A stretch of DNA of 64,000 nt from Naumovozyma dairenensis CBS 421. Lineage: Eukaryota > Ascomycota > Saccharomycetes > Saccharomycetales > Saccharomycetaceae. Position 1 is the first letter of the stretch. Every line of letters starts with the position of its first letter. The stretch is taken from assembly GCF_000227115.2 (NCBI RefSeq), contig NC_016484.1, positions 1 to 64,000 on the forward strand. Reading direction: 5' to 3'. The notes under the pieces were generated by a model. It searched no databases and was not told where the DNA came from. It was given only the letters and a program-made list of their open reading frames with translations. Shown here piece by piece: positions 10,745 through 21,350 of this stretch. A program made the position numbers and the translations under genes.

Positions 10745-13401
10745 ATGTATAAAGTGAGGAACAAACATGAGCAGTTACATCGAAATAGATCGTACTCCGG
10801 GTGTTGGACTTGTAGAGCACGTAAAGTGAAATGTGACACTCAACGACCTAAGTGTTGTCGATGTAAACAATTAGGAATTGAATGCGGTGGTTACGATATC
10901 AAACTTCAATGGGCTAATCCTATCAAATTTGATAAATATGGAGTACAACTTACGAATCCTCTCAGAAATACGCCCAAGAATACTGAAGATGGTTTTGACA
11001 CTAATCTATCTATAAAATCCAAGACTAAAACAGAACGGTTCCAGTATCAAAGAAGTAATATTGCACCTGTTAAGTATAAATATCATTACGCCTGTAATGA
11101 AGATATTGATGACGAGCTGATGTTACTCAATGACCCACCATTAAAGTTACTAGAAAACAATAGAACATGGGTAATAAACAACTTTGGTGTCTTTCAAGGA
11201 TTAAATTTGAAGCGGCTCAAAGAAAAACGTCAAAACGAAACAGAAACTATTCCATCAAGAAAAGAACAGTCAGAGAGAAACCCCGATACTTCTTCTATTA
11301 GCCGACCTATATTACCATCGCCAGATAGCAGTGAAAATATAGAACCTATTATTGGTGAAAAAGCCAGAACCACATTACTTCCAGAATTGATGAAGGACCA
11401 AAATAACGCGGTGGAAATGAATACTAACTATCTTGATTGGCTATTAGAAAATGATATTGGAGCAATAAGTATACCTGGTCTTGACAAAATATCAGATGAA
11501 TTGAGAGAAGATGTTCTGTTATCTGCCATTGCATTGCAAGGACTTCCTACCTACAACATGTCATTGGATCCCGTTGAAGTAGCTTCTATGCATGAAACCG
11601 AAAATAAGCTTCCTTCGATTGGAGCTTCTACGAGGCACTCAAGTGAAAGCATATTACCCAATATGTCAATTACTAAGGGAGAGACAATACCCAGCCAACC
11701 CAATGATGAATCATTAGAAGCTTTAATTCATACCTTATTTAATAAGCAACCGTCACCAATTGATCTATCGGACCCCAATGTATCATATACAAGAGTCCCT
11801 AACAATTTAGATGATATATGGATAAATGCACCTGATCAGCTTTCTAAGATGCCACGAACAGCCATGGAAATTGTGCATTCAGATGTTAAAGATGATTTCG
11901 CTATTGAGCTTACAAGCGATAATGAATATTATATGAGGATACCTGAAAATAGTTTAACTGTCCACGGCCTAACCAGATTGTTACTTAATCACTTTATGGA
12001 TACAGTTGCTGATTTAATGCCTTGTGGTTGGTGTCTCAAAAAATCCATGGAAAAGCATCCATTTTCGTATTGCACTAAATGCTCTCGGAGACTTGGCTGG
12101 TTTAGGGCATACATCGAATTCTCGAAATTCTTTGTTAAATGCAATACTAGCTGTCTCGTCTTTCAATTTATTGAACAAATTTCCCAAAAATTCCAGAAGA
12201 TACAAGTGTTTCCTCAACCTAGGAATCGAATTCAGGCACCAAGCTTCCAATTTTTTGAAATTATGCCTTAATACTACTGTTTACAAGGAAAAATACAAGG
12301 ATGTTCTTGCCGCAATTATATCAATGAGCTCAGTTGATGTTGTATGGGGGACCATGGTTGATTGTCAGCACTATTTAGATTTATGTGAAAAATTACATTA
12401 AAACCAGAATGAGGACAAGACCCAAATTATCAGAGAAGGCGAAAGCATTGCATCGTATTTTTTCATTTCTCAAATTGATTCAAGACAGCACAGCCTTGGA
12501 TAGAGTTAAAGAAGAAGAAATTGTTTATCGATGTTCCGCCGACAACGTTAGAATGTCAAGTGAAAAATTAGGCAGAAATTACGACGGTAGTACGGTGACG
12601 GCAGGAACATATAAAGAGTTCATAGATGAAAATAATGGTAGAATAACGATAAATTTTCTCCCCACCTCAGAAACTAATGGCAGTATATTATCACATGCAA
12701 ATGAACACATTCAACCGATGTTTACTAACTTTCTAACTGAGAATTATTATTACACAGGAGCAAAGCCACTCGAAGCTGATATACTTGGTACCGAAGCACT
12801 ATATGGCTTACCAAATTCTTTGATTCACCTTTTCTCAGACTGTGTCCGCATTGTACGTCATACAGCATATTATAAAACGAACAATTTGTCGACACCACGT
12901 GAATTCACTACGGTATCGTTGAATTTTGAGAAGAAATTATTAAATTGGAAACCAGAATGGAATTATTACGCAGACCAAGACTCAAAAACGTTTATCAATG
13001 AAACTGTTGAAGCCGTATATCATCATACCATGAGTTTTTATTATGGTTTGATTATTTATTATTTTACGATGGGGAGACATTTAAATAATGATTTCTTACA
13101 ATCATACGTTAAAAAAGTACTTGAACACCTGAAATTAGTGACGCGTCTTTCAGAAACGGATGATGTTAAAGTTCTTCCTTTGATTTGGCAAGGGTTTGTT
13201 GCTGGATGTGCAAGCACTTCACTAGAGGTTCAACAAGAATTTAAAGATTGGGTAAGCAAATTCACACAGCATGGAATGGGTTCATATTGGAAAGCTAGAC
13301 AATTAATGTATGAAGTTTGGAGAAGAAGAGACCAGAATTGTGAAGGAGATGATTGGTACTCCGTGTGTAAAGATTGGGGAATGAATCTCATGTTGTTTTA
13401 G
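10745..13401 (+). pseudogene. ARG81: ARG81-like zinc-cluster regulator with two frameshifts
   Basis: The N-terminus has a Zn(2)-Cys(6) cluster at C20, C23, C30, C37, C40 and C47 (spacing 2-6-6-2-6), followed by CGGYDIKLQW and a FDKYGV segment that match Arg81 (ArgRII), the arginine-responsive DNA-binding partner of Arg80-Mcm1 in the nucleus. Three frames are needed. The first runs to about 12020, the second from KNPWKSIHFR to about 12390, the third from YIKTRMRTRP to 13401. Both shifts correspond to one extra base; the second falls in an A5 run. Joined, they give about 884 residues, close to the 880 of S. cerevisiae Arg81, and no other stop interrupts them. It is either a very recent pseudogene or affected by sequence errors. 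It could be a paralogue of the working gene. Confidence 0.75.
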
Positions 13402-13702
13402 AGTGATATTTTTATGTTAACCATTATAGTGTAATAAGCTACAGAACTATAATACTCGTTGAGGGGTATAATGCGCTCCCTATTTACAATGTATTTAAGG
13501 ATGAGAAGCATATACTTACCTAGCACACAATGCCTGTCTGAGAACTGTCGGGCCTTATATGATAAGTTATATATTATTGAGAAAATAAGTCGGATGGTGA
13601 ATATATTATATTATCTATATGTTTATATGTATGAATTCGTTTAGACAAAAAGTAGTTATTAAGCACCAATGGTCTTGATAATGAAAGATGCAATGTAGTA
13701 TG
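13402..13702. other. Short intergenic, nothing recognised
   Basis: Convergent 3' flanks of the ARG81-like gene and the PQ-loop gene. A 61-codon ORF at 13459-13644 begins with a non-ATG codon and is not supported. Confidence 0.5.
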
Positions 13703-14539
13703 CTATTGTCCCAATTCTAAGTCCTTGTCCCAGCTAGACTGGCGGGCAATATGCACTTCCTCTTTTCCCTTACGTTCAACTTCTTCATTCTTGAATGTCT
13801 CTTCATTTAAGTTACTGGACAGTCTACTAGCGTCATCTTCGGTAGACACTATATCTGAAGGAGGTGACTTTTCATTTCCAAGCCATTTGAATCTGCAGCA
13901 CCAAATGAATTGAGATAAGAAAATACCTAGTTCCATAGCAGCTATTACAGCATATAATATAATCCCCATTATATCCATATTACCTAATGCGACACTGCAA
14001 ATAGACAACCATGCTCCCAATGAATCGACGAACAGGAATAGAAAGTTAATTCCTACAACTCTGCCGTTCCTCTTTGCAAGTTCAAAATATGGTGGAAGCA
14101 AGCCCACAGCTAATAGTATTGTAGCGATAATACCAAATATTAGGTCAGGCCATTTGATACCTCTATCATATAGTGGACGTAATCCGAGTACAAACCCAAC
14201 CTCTAATCCAACTGCTGATATAGCTATACCTATCAATATCAGAGCAATTTTCCAAACGTTTAATTTAACAGGAGGATAATAACATGTTTGTATAAAACTG
14301 ATGCAACAGAAAAACATGAATAAATGGGGCTGTATCTGTAAAATCAAAGTTGCTCTACTGATGCAAAAGTATATACCGAAAGGAATTCCAGACACGACCC
14401 AAAGGAACATCATGATTGGAGGAAATCCGGTACAATCCTTTCGTTTCCAATTATAATAAATCTGTGGAATAAGTTGGATACACCAGCATACTGTAGCTAC
14501 AGTCCCTAAAGCTGTCGATGCAGAAGAATTTGAACTCAT
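13703..14539 (-). CDS. PQ-loop membrane protein, YDR090C-like
   Basis: The 278-residue product is a multi-pass membrane protein with about seven hydrophobic segments. It closely resembles the yeast YDR090C product as I remember it, a PQ-loop family member of unknown function. A first PQ-loop (IQLIPQIYYNW) is at residues 21-31, and a second, degenerate one (LLPPYFELAKR) lies near the middle. The C-terminal 50 residues are a charged cytosolic tail with Glu, Lys and Ser. PQ-loop proteins such as Ypq1-3 carry cationic amino acids in the vacuolar membrane, but that substrate cannot be assumed here. The ATG at 14537-14539 fits the family N-terminus. It shares a 584-bp divergent promoter region with the next gene. 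Confidence 0.8.
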   Translation of the reverse strand: MSSNSSASTALGTVATVCWCIQLIPQIYYNWKRKDCTGFPPIMMFLWVVSGIPFGIYFCISRATLILQIQPHLFMFFCCISFIQTCYYPPVKLNVWKIALILIGIAISAVGLEVGFVLGLRPLYDRGIKWPDLIFGIIATILLAVGLLPPYFELAKRNGRVVGINFLFLFVDSLGAWLSICSVALGNMDIMGIILYAVIAAMELGIFLSQFIWCCRFKWLGNEKSPPSDIVSTEDDASRLSSNLNEETFKNEEVERKGKEEVHIARQSSWDKDLELGQ

Positions 14540-14944
14540 TAATGATTATTTCGAAGCGTTTGATATATTTGATTCATTTTTCACGAGCAAAGGAAAAAAT
14601 GAAAGTAATAGGATGTTTGTATTTTTATATGTTTTTGATTAGAATAGAATGATCATCTAATATCATTCTTGTCCTCATATTCATAATGATTTGGAGCAAA
14701 TGTTATTCCTTAGTATGGGACATTAGTAAATCTGATATGATTTCCCTTTAAGGTTAAATATTTCCCGTTCCTCGGTTACAGTTTCCTGTATTTGCGAATT
14801 CAGTCAATTGTTGCCGAGCGGTGCGTCGGCTTTGGTTTCCCAACGTTTCTATTCGGATTTCCTATTTTTTACACGATAACATCGTTTTGGATGGAACAAG
14901 GAAGTAGTACCAAGAAGATATGGACTTTCTTATAATTCTCTCAT

Positions 14945-14951
14945 TGACTCA
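14945..14951 (+). promoter_or_regulatory. Gcn4-type site TGACTCA
   Basis: A perfect TGACTCA palindrome, the Gcn4 (AP-1) consensus, 173 bp upstream of the ATG of the amino-acid-metabolism PLP enzyme and about 28 bp upstream of its TATA box. Position and target type fit general amino-acid control, but binding is inferred. Confidence 0.55.
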
Positions 14952-14978
14952 AAAAGTCTTATGAATCAAGAAAAAAAG

Positions 14979-14986
14979 TATATAAA
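14979..14986 (+). promoter_or_regulatory. TATA box TATATAAA
   Basis: Consensus TATATAAA, 138 bp before the ATG of the PLP enzyme gene, at a typical yeast distance. Confidence 0.6.
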
Positions 14987-15123
14987 TGGCCAAGGTTCTT
15001 GATTTAATGTCGACTTTAGCAACGTCGTTTGTTTGGTTCGATTTCTTATCGTTATACCTATAGAACCAAAAAAAGAAAAGGAACCTTAACATTCATTAAC
15101 TTCAACTATCCAATTTTTTCAAA

Positions 15124-16260
15124 ATGGCTCACTTATCGACTGCTCTTATTCATGGCGATGACAAACTAAACCGTGTCACAGACGTTGCTCCTCCAATTAA
15201 TGTTTCGACTACTTTCCGTTTCGATAACAACAACTTGATTCCAGCTAACGAAGTTAAGGATTTCTTACAATCCATTGATGAGAATCCTGTGTATGCAAGA
15301 GAATCTCATCCCAACAGTTCAAGGGTTCAAGCTGTTCTCTCTGATTTGTTAGGTGGACATGCAGTAATCTACAATTCTGGTTGTTCTGCCTTCCATGCAT
15401 TAATGTGTCATTATAACCCTAAGAGATTTTTCATGGATGGTGGCTATTTCGGTGTCCATGCTATTGCAGATCTTATCACTCGGAACTATGGTTTAGAACA
15501 ACATTCTTTAGATGAAATTGAAGAATTTGCTCAAGCTGGTGATATTGTACATCTTGAAACACCTTTAAATCCCTTTGGAACATCTAGTGATATCGAAGCT
15601 CTTGCCAAGAGAGTTCATGATAAAGGTGCCATCTTATCAATTGATGCTACATTGGCTCCTCCACCTTTGCAAGATGCGTGGAAATTTGGTGCAGATATTA
15701 TCCTTCATTCAGCAACAAAATATTTTGGCGGACATTCTGATCTGCTAGCCGGTGTTCTTGTCGTCAAGACTAAAGAACAAGCTTACGAATTAATTGAAGA
15801 TAGGATTCATTTGGGGACCAATATTGGAAATCTGGAAAGTTACTTACTATTGAGATCGTTAAGAACCTACGAGATGAGAATAATGAAGCAGGAAAACAAT
15901 ACAAGAAAGGTCATCACTTATCTGAATGAGAATAAATCCAAATTTAATAAAGTATTGAATAAAATTTATCATTCTTCTTTACAAGATGATGATTTCGTTC
16001 AGAAGCAATTATCTGGATTATACTGTCCTGTTTTTGCCATTACTTTACATTCTATCGACCAATGTAAAGAATTACCTTTGTATTTGAAATATTTTCAACA
16101 TGCTACATCCCTTGGTGGAGTTGAATCGTTGATTGAATGGAGAGCAATGAGTGACTCAGACATTGATCAATGTTTAATCAGAGTTTCAATCGGATGTGAA
16201 AATGCTGATGACTTGATTAAAGATCTAGAAAATGCTCTCCAAATTTTGCAAAACAAATAA
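15124..16260 (+). CDS. Cys/Met-metabolism PLP enzyme, YHR112C-like
   Basis: The 378-residue product is a fold-type I pyridoxal-phosphate enzyme of the cystathionine gamma-synthase/beta-lyase family. Its length equals that of S. cerevisiae YHR112C, and the N-terminus ([21 protein letters not shown]) and C-terminus ([23 protein letters not shown]) match it as I recall it. The PLP lysine is K199 in [23 protein letters not shown] and [12 protein letters not shown] line the cofactor site. The family cleaves or forms C-S bonds of cystathionine-type substrates in the cytosol; the exact substrate of the YHR112C group is not settled. An Irc7-type beta-lyase is the alternative, but that protein is shorter. 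A Gcn4-type site lies upstream. Confidence 0.88.
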   Translation: MAHLSTALIHGDDKLNRVTDVAPPINVSTTFRFDNNNLIPANEVKDFLQSIDENPVYARESHPNSSRVQAVLSDLLGGHAVIYNSGCSAFHALMCHYNPKRFFMDGGYFGVHAIADLITRNYGLEQHSLDEIEEFAQAGDIVHLETPLNPFGTSSDIEALAKRVHDKGAILSIDATLAPPPLQDAWKFGADIILHSATKYFGGHSDLLAGVLVVKTKEQAYELIEDRIHLGTNIGNLESYLLLRSLRTYEMRIMKQENNTRKVITYLNENKSKFNKVLNKIYHSSLQDDDFVQKQLSGLYCPVFAITLHSIDQCKELPLYLKYFQHATSLGGVESLIEWRAMSDSDIDQCLIRVSIGCENADDLIKDLENALQILQNK

Positions 16261-16652
16261 AGTTAACGTCTGCTATTACGTTTGTATAGGGCATAATACG
16301 CCTCTAAAATGTATATATCGTATACGATTTACTGATAGACCGAATTTTAATAACTCTTTAATAGATTGCGATTCTTTATGTAACGAAAGTGCTGTTGTTA
16401 GTCTCTAGCATAGCTATAACGTCGTCCCTAGATAGTAAGAAAAATAGTTCGTCAACTTTTCTCCTGTGATTTATATAAGTTCCTATGAGTATTAGGAAGT
16501 AGATTACAATATAAACCCCTAAAAATAAATTAAATGTGAAAATACAATATGTTGAATGAATTTTAAAGTATTTTTATAAAACTATAAGAAATTAGTTCTG
16601 AATGTTCCATCAGCGCAAGACTTATTAAGCTTAAAGCAAATATTCTAGGAAA
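16261..16652. other. Convergent intergenic, nothing recognised
   Basis: AT-rich 3' flanks of the PLP enzyme and the adhesin. Directly after the adhesin stop, the minus strand could encode a short hydrophobic run (FPRIFALSLISLALM), which may be a remnant of a lost C-terminal tail. Confidence 0.4.
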
Positions 16653-18713
16653 TTAAGCTGTGGAACTAGCTTTGATGATATAGGTCTTTAAGGATGTCGA
16701 TAGTGTCACAGTTTCTGTGTAGGAGCCAGTAATAAGAGAATATTCTGTTGTATAAGTAGTACCTCTTATATATTCTGTGGTAAAAGAGACACATGGGTCT
16801 GAGAGAGCTAAGTTTCCTTCATAAGCATCCAATTCGGCCATAGTTGCAGCTTGGTTTTCAAGTGTTTGGTTTATAGATTCGATAACGGAGGATACGTTTT
16901 CAATATTTGGCAGCTCTTGACTACTTTGAGCTTCAACAGTTGAAGTTGAGACAGGTTGAGCTTCTGAACTAACAGGAACAGGAGTTTCATCTTCGCTTGA
17001 AACATATTGCTCCTTGGATGAACTTTGAGGAATACCAACAGGCGATTCGTTAACGGAACTTGATTCTGCAAGTTCATTGTTTAACGAGGTCAGAGGGGTT
17101 GATGCAGGAGTGGATGAAGTGGATGAAGATTCTATTTGAACAGCTTCGCCATTTGATGAAGATTGTTCAGAAACGACATCGGAAGAAGATGCTTCAAAAA
17201 TGCCGCTAGATTCAGCGATAGAACTCACAGCTGGTTGAATGTCAGAACTTGAAGCTTGTTGGACGACAGAACTTGAAGCTTGTGGAACGTCAGCACTTGA
17301 AGCTTGTGGAACAGCAGAATTTGAAGCTTGTGGAACAGCAGAACTTGAAGTTTGTTCGACAACCGAGCTAGAAGAAGAAGGGATTGTGTTTGAAGATAAT
17401 TGAGCAGCAACACTTGATGACTTGCTTGATGAACTAAATGAAGAAGAAAGTATTATAGAGGATGACTTGGAAACTGAACTGGACGATTTTTCAATGGAAC
17501 TTGAGGAAGGTTCGATTATGATTGAACTAGAAGATGAAGCAACAGAACTAGACGAAGACTTAAGAATGGAACTGGAGGATGCAATTGACGAACTTGACGA
17601 TACTTCAATAATAGAAATTGTTGTTGCAGTTGCTGCAAATCCGTCCGATTCGGTAGTAGAATAGTATGAAATAACCTCAGAAACTGTTGCATCGCCAGAG
17701 ACAACAGAAGTTGTGATAGGATCTGGGATAGTAAAGTCAACAACACAAGAGCTCATTGGAGTCTCTGAGACGGTTTGACAGGAAGATGGTTGATTTGAAT
17801 CTGGTGCATTGGAATTATAACCAACGACTGCAGTCCCATCGGGAACACCATTTATACCGCTGCTGCCACTCACTGTGAAGGAAGATGAATCGTAACCAGT
17901 ACCAATATCCAATTTAACTGTGGAAGCACCACTTACAGTCAAAATACCTGTATTACCATCGTAACTTAATGCCGGAGTTGATGTGCTGTTTGATGCAGTA
18001 GTTATGTTGAGGACAATAGTGTTAGAACCACCAAACCCTTTGATTGTTGGGGTATTTTGTTGTTTACCGTTTAGAATTAATGTATTTGAGTTGTCATCTC
18101 CGAACCAGATTGTAGGTTCCAAACTACTATCCATATCTACATTAAGGGTAGTTGATTGTTGTAAAGACATACAACCATCCCCAGTAATACCAGTTTTAAA
18201 TGTAATAGTATTGCCAACGAACGCTAGTGTACCACTGTTTTCAATACCAGAACTTGGACCTTCAATCTCTAAAGGACCACTTGTACCAAAATACATTTGA
18301 CCTTGATTATTAAAGTTCTGCTGAGCTGAGAAAGTTTCTGTATCTTGTGTTCCAGAAGTTATTGCAATGTATCCAAGATTTTGGAAACTACCGAAATCTA
18401 ACTTAGCAGAACCCTTTGGATTAATAACTATAGATCCTGAGTTAGAAACAGATCCCGCGGAAACGGAAACGTCCATATTGCTAGAAGTATCCTGGTAAGA
18501 ACCAAGACAAATGGTCCCTTCAATACTTAAATCACCACTGATATCAGCGGAAGAACCATCTACAAGGGAAAATGTACTACCTTTAGCCACGCTAACGCCA
18601 TCTTGGTACGAACTTGAACCAGCAAGTGTAACATTTCTTGAAATATCCAACCCTAAAGCTAAATTGGGTATTAATGGGAGCACTAAAGCACAATATGTAT
18701 AAAACGAGATCAT
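16653..18713 (-). CDS. Hyr1/Iff-type cell-wall adhesin without GPI tail
   Basis: The 686-residue product begins with a secretion signal (MISFYTYCALVLPLIPNLALG). About 300 residues follow of the beta-helix-like N-terminal domain of hyphally regulated cell-wall proteins (Hyphal_reg_CWP), rich in short G/S/N/T strands such as SGSIVINPKG and NSGTLAFVGNTITFKTG. From about residue 340 it is a Ser-rich stalk with repeats of SSSxVxQASSS. The last segment contains two TTYTTEYS/ETVTLS-type motifs. It ends in YIIKASSTA with no hydrophobic GPI-attachment tail, unlike most of its family, so it may be secreted, attached otherwise, or truncated. The ATG at 18711-18713 is the only good start. The 5' flank is 2.6 kb, as is common for regulated adhesins. 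Confidence 0.8.
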   Translation of the reverse strand: MISFYTYCALVLPLIPNLALGLDISRNVTLAGSSSYQDGVSVAKGSTFSLVDGSSADISGDLSIEGTICLGSYQDTSSNMDVSVSAGSVSNSGSIVINPKGSAKLDFGSFQNLGYIAITSGTQDTETFSAQQNFNNQGQMYFGTSGPLEIEGPSSGIENSGTLAFVGNTITFKTGITGDGCMSLQQSTTLNVDMDSSLEPTIWFGDDNSNTLILNGKQQNTPTIKGFGGSNTIVLNITTASNSTSTPALSYDGNTGILTVSGASTVKLDIGTGYDSSSFTVSGSSGINGVPDGTAVVGYNSNAPDSNQPSSCQTVSETPMSSCVVDFTIPDPITTSVVSGDATVSEVISYYSTTESDGFAATATTISIIEVSSSSSIASSSSILKSSSSSVASSSSSIIIEPSSSSIEKSSSSVSKSSSIILSSSFSSSSKSSSVAAQLSSNTIPSSSSSVVEQTSSSAVPQASNSAVPQASSADVPQASSSVVQQASSSDIQPAVSSIAESSGIFEASSSDVVSEQSSSNGEAVQIESSSTSSTPASTPLTSLNNELAESSSVNESPVGIPQSSSKEQYVSSEDETPVPVSSEAQPVSTSTVEAQSSQELPNIENVSSVIESINQTLENQAATMAELDAYEGNLALSDPCVSFTTEYIRGTTYTTEYSLITGSYTETVTLSTSLKTYIIKASSTA
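17240..17640 (-). repeat. Ser-rich coding repeats in adhesin
   Basis: Tandem imperfect units encoding VPQASSSA/DV-type octapeptides at about 17240-17370, then dense serine runs to about 17640. Such tracts vary in length between strains. Confidence 0.7.
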
Positions 18714-21350
18714 AGAAGCTTATATTCAAATTTATATTCTTTTTTCCTCTTTCTCTCTGTCTCTCTCTCTTATTGTAAAGATCAAAATAATTCGTGATCT
18801 GTTGTTTAATCTTCGGATGTTGTTAGTTTCCAACAAGATGTAGAGATATAATTACTAAAGAATCGTACTTTTTTTAAATACAAATCTTGTCTTGAAAGCT
18901 AAAAAGTTCTTTAAGCTTTAAGTACATCCTTGCTGTTCTTTTCCATGCTGGTCAATTAAAAGATTTGCCTTCCTTCCTCGGCGGGTCTAAGAAGCAGTTG
19001 CAGAATCTCCCCACATGGGTCGAATTACCAAATCTACAACGTTGTTGGATTTTCTACATGCAGCTACTTTCTCTGTTGTTTTCTCTGACCCCTTCGAGAC
19101 CTGCATTGGTGATTTTCTATCCTTATGTTCTAGAAACGTTACAGATGTATAACGTAAGTCCTTTCTGATAACATCTTGAGTGGTCCTACGAGTCTATCTC
19201 GGAAAAGTTTTTCTTCTTTTCCTTACTTTCTTTTCTTTATCCGTCTTTATCTTACTTTTTCTTGCATAATCGATTCTGTTACCCTAAACTCCTCGAGGCC
19301 CTGCAAAAAACCACCAGGGGTCCCAAAGAAGCCTCTGACGGGAAAGAATTAAGGGATTGGGTGGTCAAAAAATCGAGGTAACGGTCCTGGAGTTTAGGTC
19401 TGGTGTCATCATATATTCTAAAGTTAGTTAAATTATGACTGTGGGCCAAATTTGAGAATTGAATCTGGGTACGAATTTTTATTCCAAAATCTCAGCGAGA
19501 TGATATGTGAATAGTAGAAAGCTCAAAGAAAATACGTAGTTTATCTTTCGTTACTCATAACGCTATTTAAGTATCTTTGATAGGAGAGGCCCAATTCCTT
19601 AAAAGTAAGAAATTTATCTCCTCATCTTTTCTTAAACAGTGTACATCACTTGAAGGCTGAACTGGCTGTCCATATCTATTGCTAGGCATAGAACAATTAT
19701 CTATTGACCATACTAATTAAGAGGGACCGTGAGTTGGTATAAAATAGAACAGGAATAGGGTAGAATTAGAAAGCATTTTATGCGGATTAAAATAAGGTAG
19801 GGCTGAAACTATGTGCCCTATGATGAAAATAAAATTTCAACCTGTGACAACTGTAGCTCCTTACAAATGTCACCACGGAGAACATGCAAGACAAAAAACT
19901 ATTAATATTTTAACGTTAATAAACTTTCAAAAAAACCACATATATATGCATATATTGATACGTAAAACATATGCATATATATGTGGATAGGTTATAGCGG
20001 CAGTGTCCCCCCCTTGCTCGGTTTTTTCTTGTGACCAATTTGGGATGTTGTATGATTTAAAGAAAAGAATTAGTATGAAAAACTTACTTCCAGTTAACGA
20101 AATTACATCATCCTCTATGAGGGTTAATAGGGCGATGTATAACATGATTCCAGAAAAAAGTTCTTGTTTTTATTTGACCGAAAATGCGCATCAATTCAAG
20201 TAAACAGGATAAAAATGCTATCAAAATTACCAGAGTTAGTAAATCATCTTGAAAGCAAAAATAAATAATCTTATGATTATAATAGTTTATTTAACTGCGA
20301 ATATTTTGTAGAGATAGTTGTGTATAAATTATGAACAAAAGAAGATCAAAACCATTCGACACTGGCATAAGATTTTTAAGGTTCGAGATTAGCCATTATT
20401 CATAGGGTACGCTCTCGTATAAAACACCAAGGAGCTCTACTGTAACACTGTTTATACTTTCTTATTGTAGAGTAGAGGTTATTGTAAAAGGCCATTGTAC
20501 TATAGCAATAAAATTCTTTTGCCTTTTTTTTTTTTGTAAAGCTTACTTCAAACTCACAGATTTTTGGGACCCCAAAATTATGACACCGGTTGGCATCATT
20601 GTCAGGCATAATAAATAGTTTCAATGCTAATTAACAAAAAAAACCCTTGATGTAGTGTAATATATTCGTGCTTTCCACTAGTTTTTTGTATTATCTAAAC
20701 TTGTGCTGTTGAAATTACAAACGTATATAAATATCATAGACAGTCTTGTATCAAGATAAAACAGCTATGAGGATGATAAGAATGTATAAAGTAAAACCAC
20801 ATGGAAGGAAACAAGGTTAGATTCTAAACCGAAATGTATATAAAGAAAGGGTAAATGGAAAGAACCATTACGGAAGTTCTCGTGTAATTCCAGTGTAGCT
20901 TGCATATTGGAATTATATATTTATTAAAGAATCACATCATCAAGCGATCTTAATTTTTAAATGAAAAAGAAAATGTAACGTTATTTGAAACCGAGGTAAT
21001 AGTACTCGTGGCTTCTGAGCCATTCTTGTTCCGAAACATCGCTACGTGTAATATAGGAATGTATATATTATATTTAAATATATATAATATGTTATATAGA
21101 GAGACGCGAAAACTTCGTGTGCGCTTATGTAACCGCTAACGTTACGTATTTGACAGATCAACTAAAATATGTAACTAAGAACTTCGAGTAGTCGCTATCG
21201 ACAAGCGCAAATATTGATCAAAAGGACCAATTGAACTCCTCAGAACTTGTTTTGGCCTATACAATATACGAACAATTGACACCTATCAGACAGGTATACC
21301 ATTGTTAGGCATAAAACTCCATTCATGGGATTCAATAACAACCAGTTATT
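18714..21350. other. 2.6-kb divergent intergenic region
   Basis: This lies between the adhesin (minus) and BNR1 (plus). It carries a CT-rich tract just upstream of the adhesin start (about 18740-18770), CT-rich sequence near 19205-19260, a perfect 18-bp inverted repeat (separate entry) and an AT-rich near-palindrome around 21058-21105. No ORF here is convincing; those at 18965-19168, 20003-20203 and 20400-20624 show no family features. Confidence 0.5.
19936..19986. repeat. Perfect 18-bp inverted repeat
   Basis: The left arm CCACATATATATGCATAT (19936-19953) is the exact reverse complement of ATATGCATATATATGTGG (19969-19986), with a 15-bp spacer. In DNA it could extrude as a cruciform, and in RNA it could form a hairpin. 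It lies 1.2 kb upstream of the adhesin start and 1.4 kb upstream of BNR1. Confidence 0.85.

Larger units (their letters stand above)
14540..15123. other. Divergent intergenic promoter region
   Basis: Separates the PQ-loop gene and the PLP-enzyme gene. It holds a Gcn4-type site and a TATA box for the latter (separate entries). Downstream of the TATA box, the leader before the ATG at 15124 is A-rich. Confidence 0.6.
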
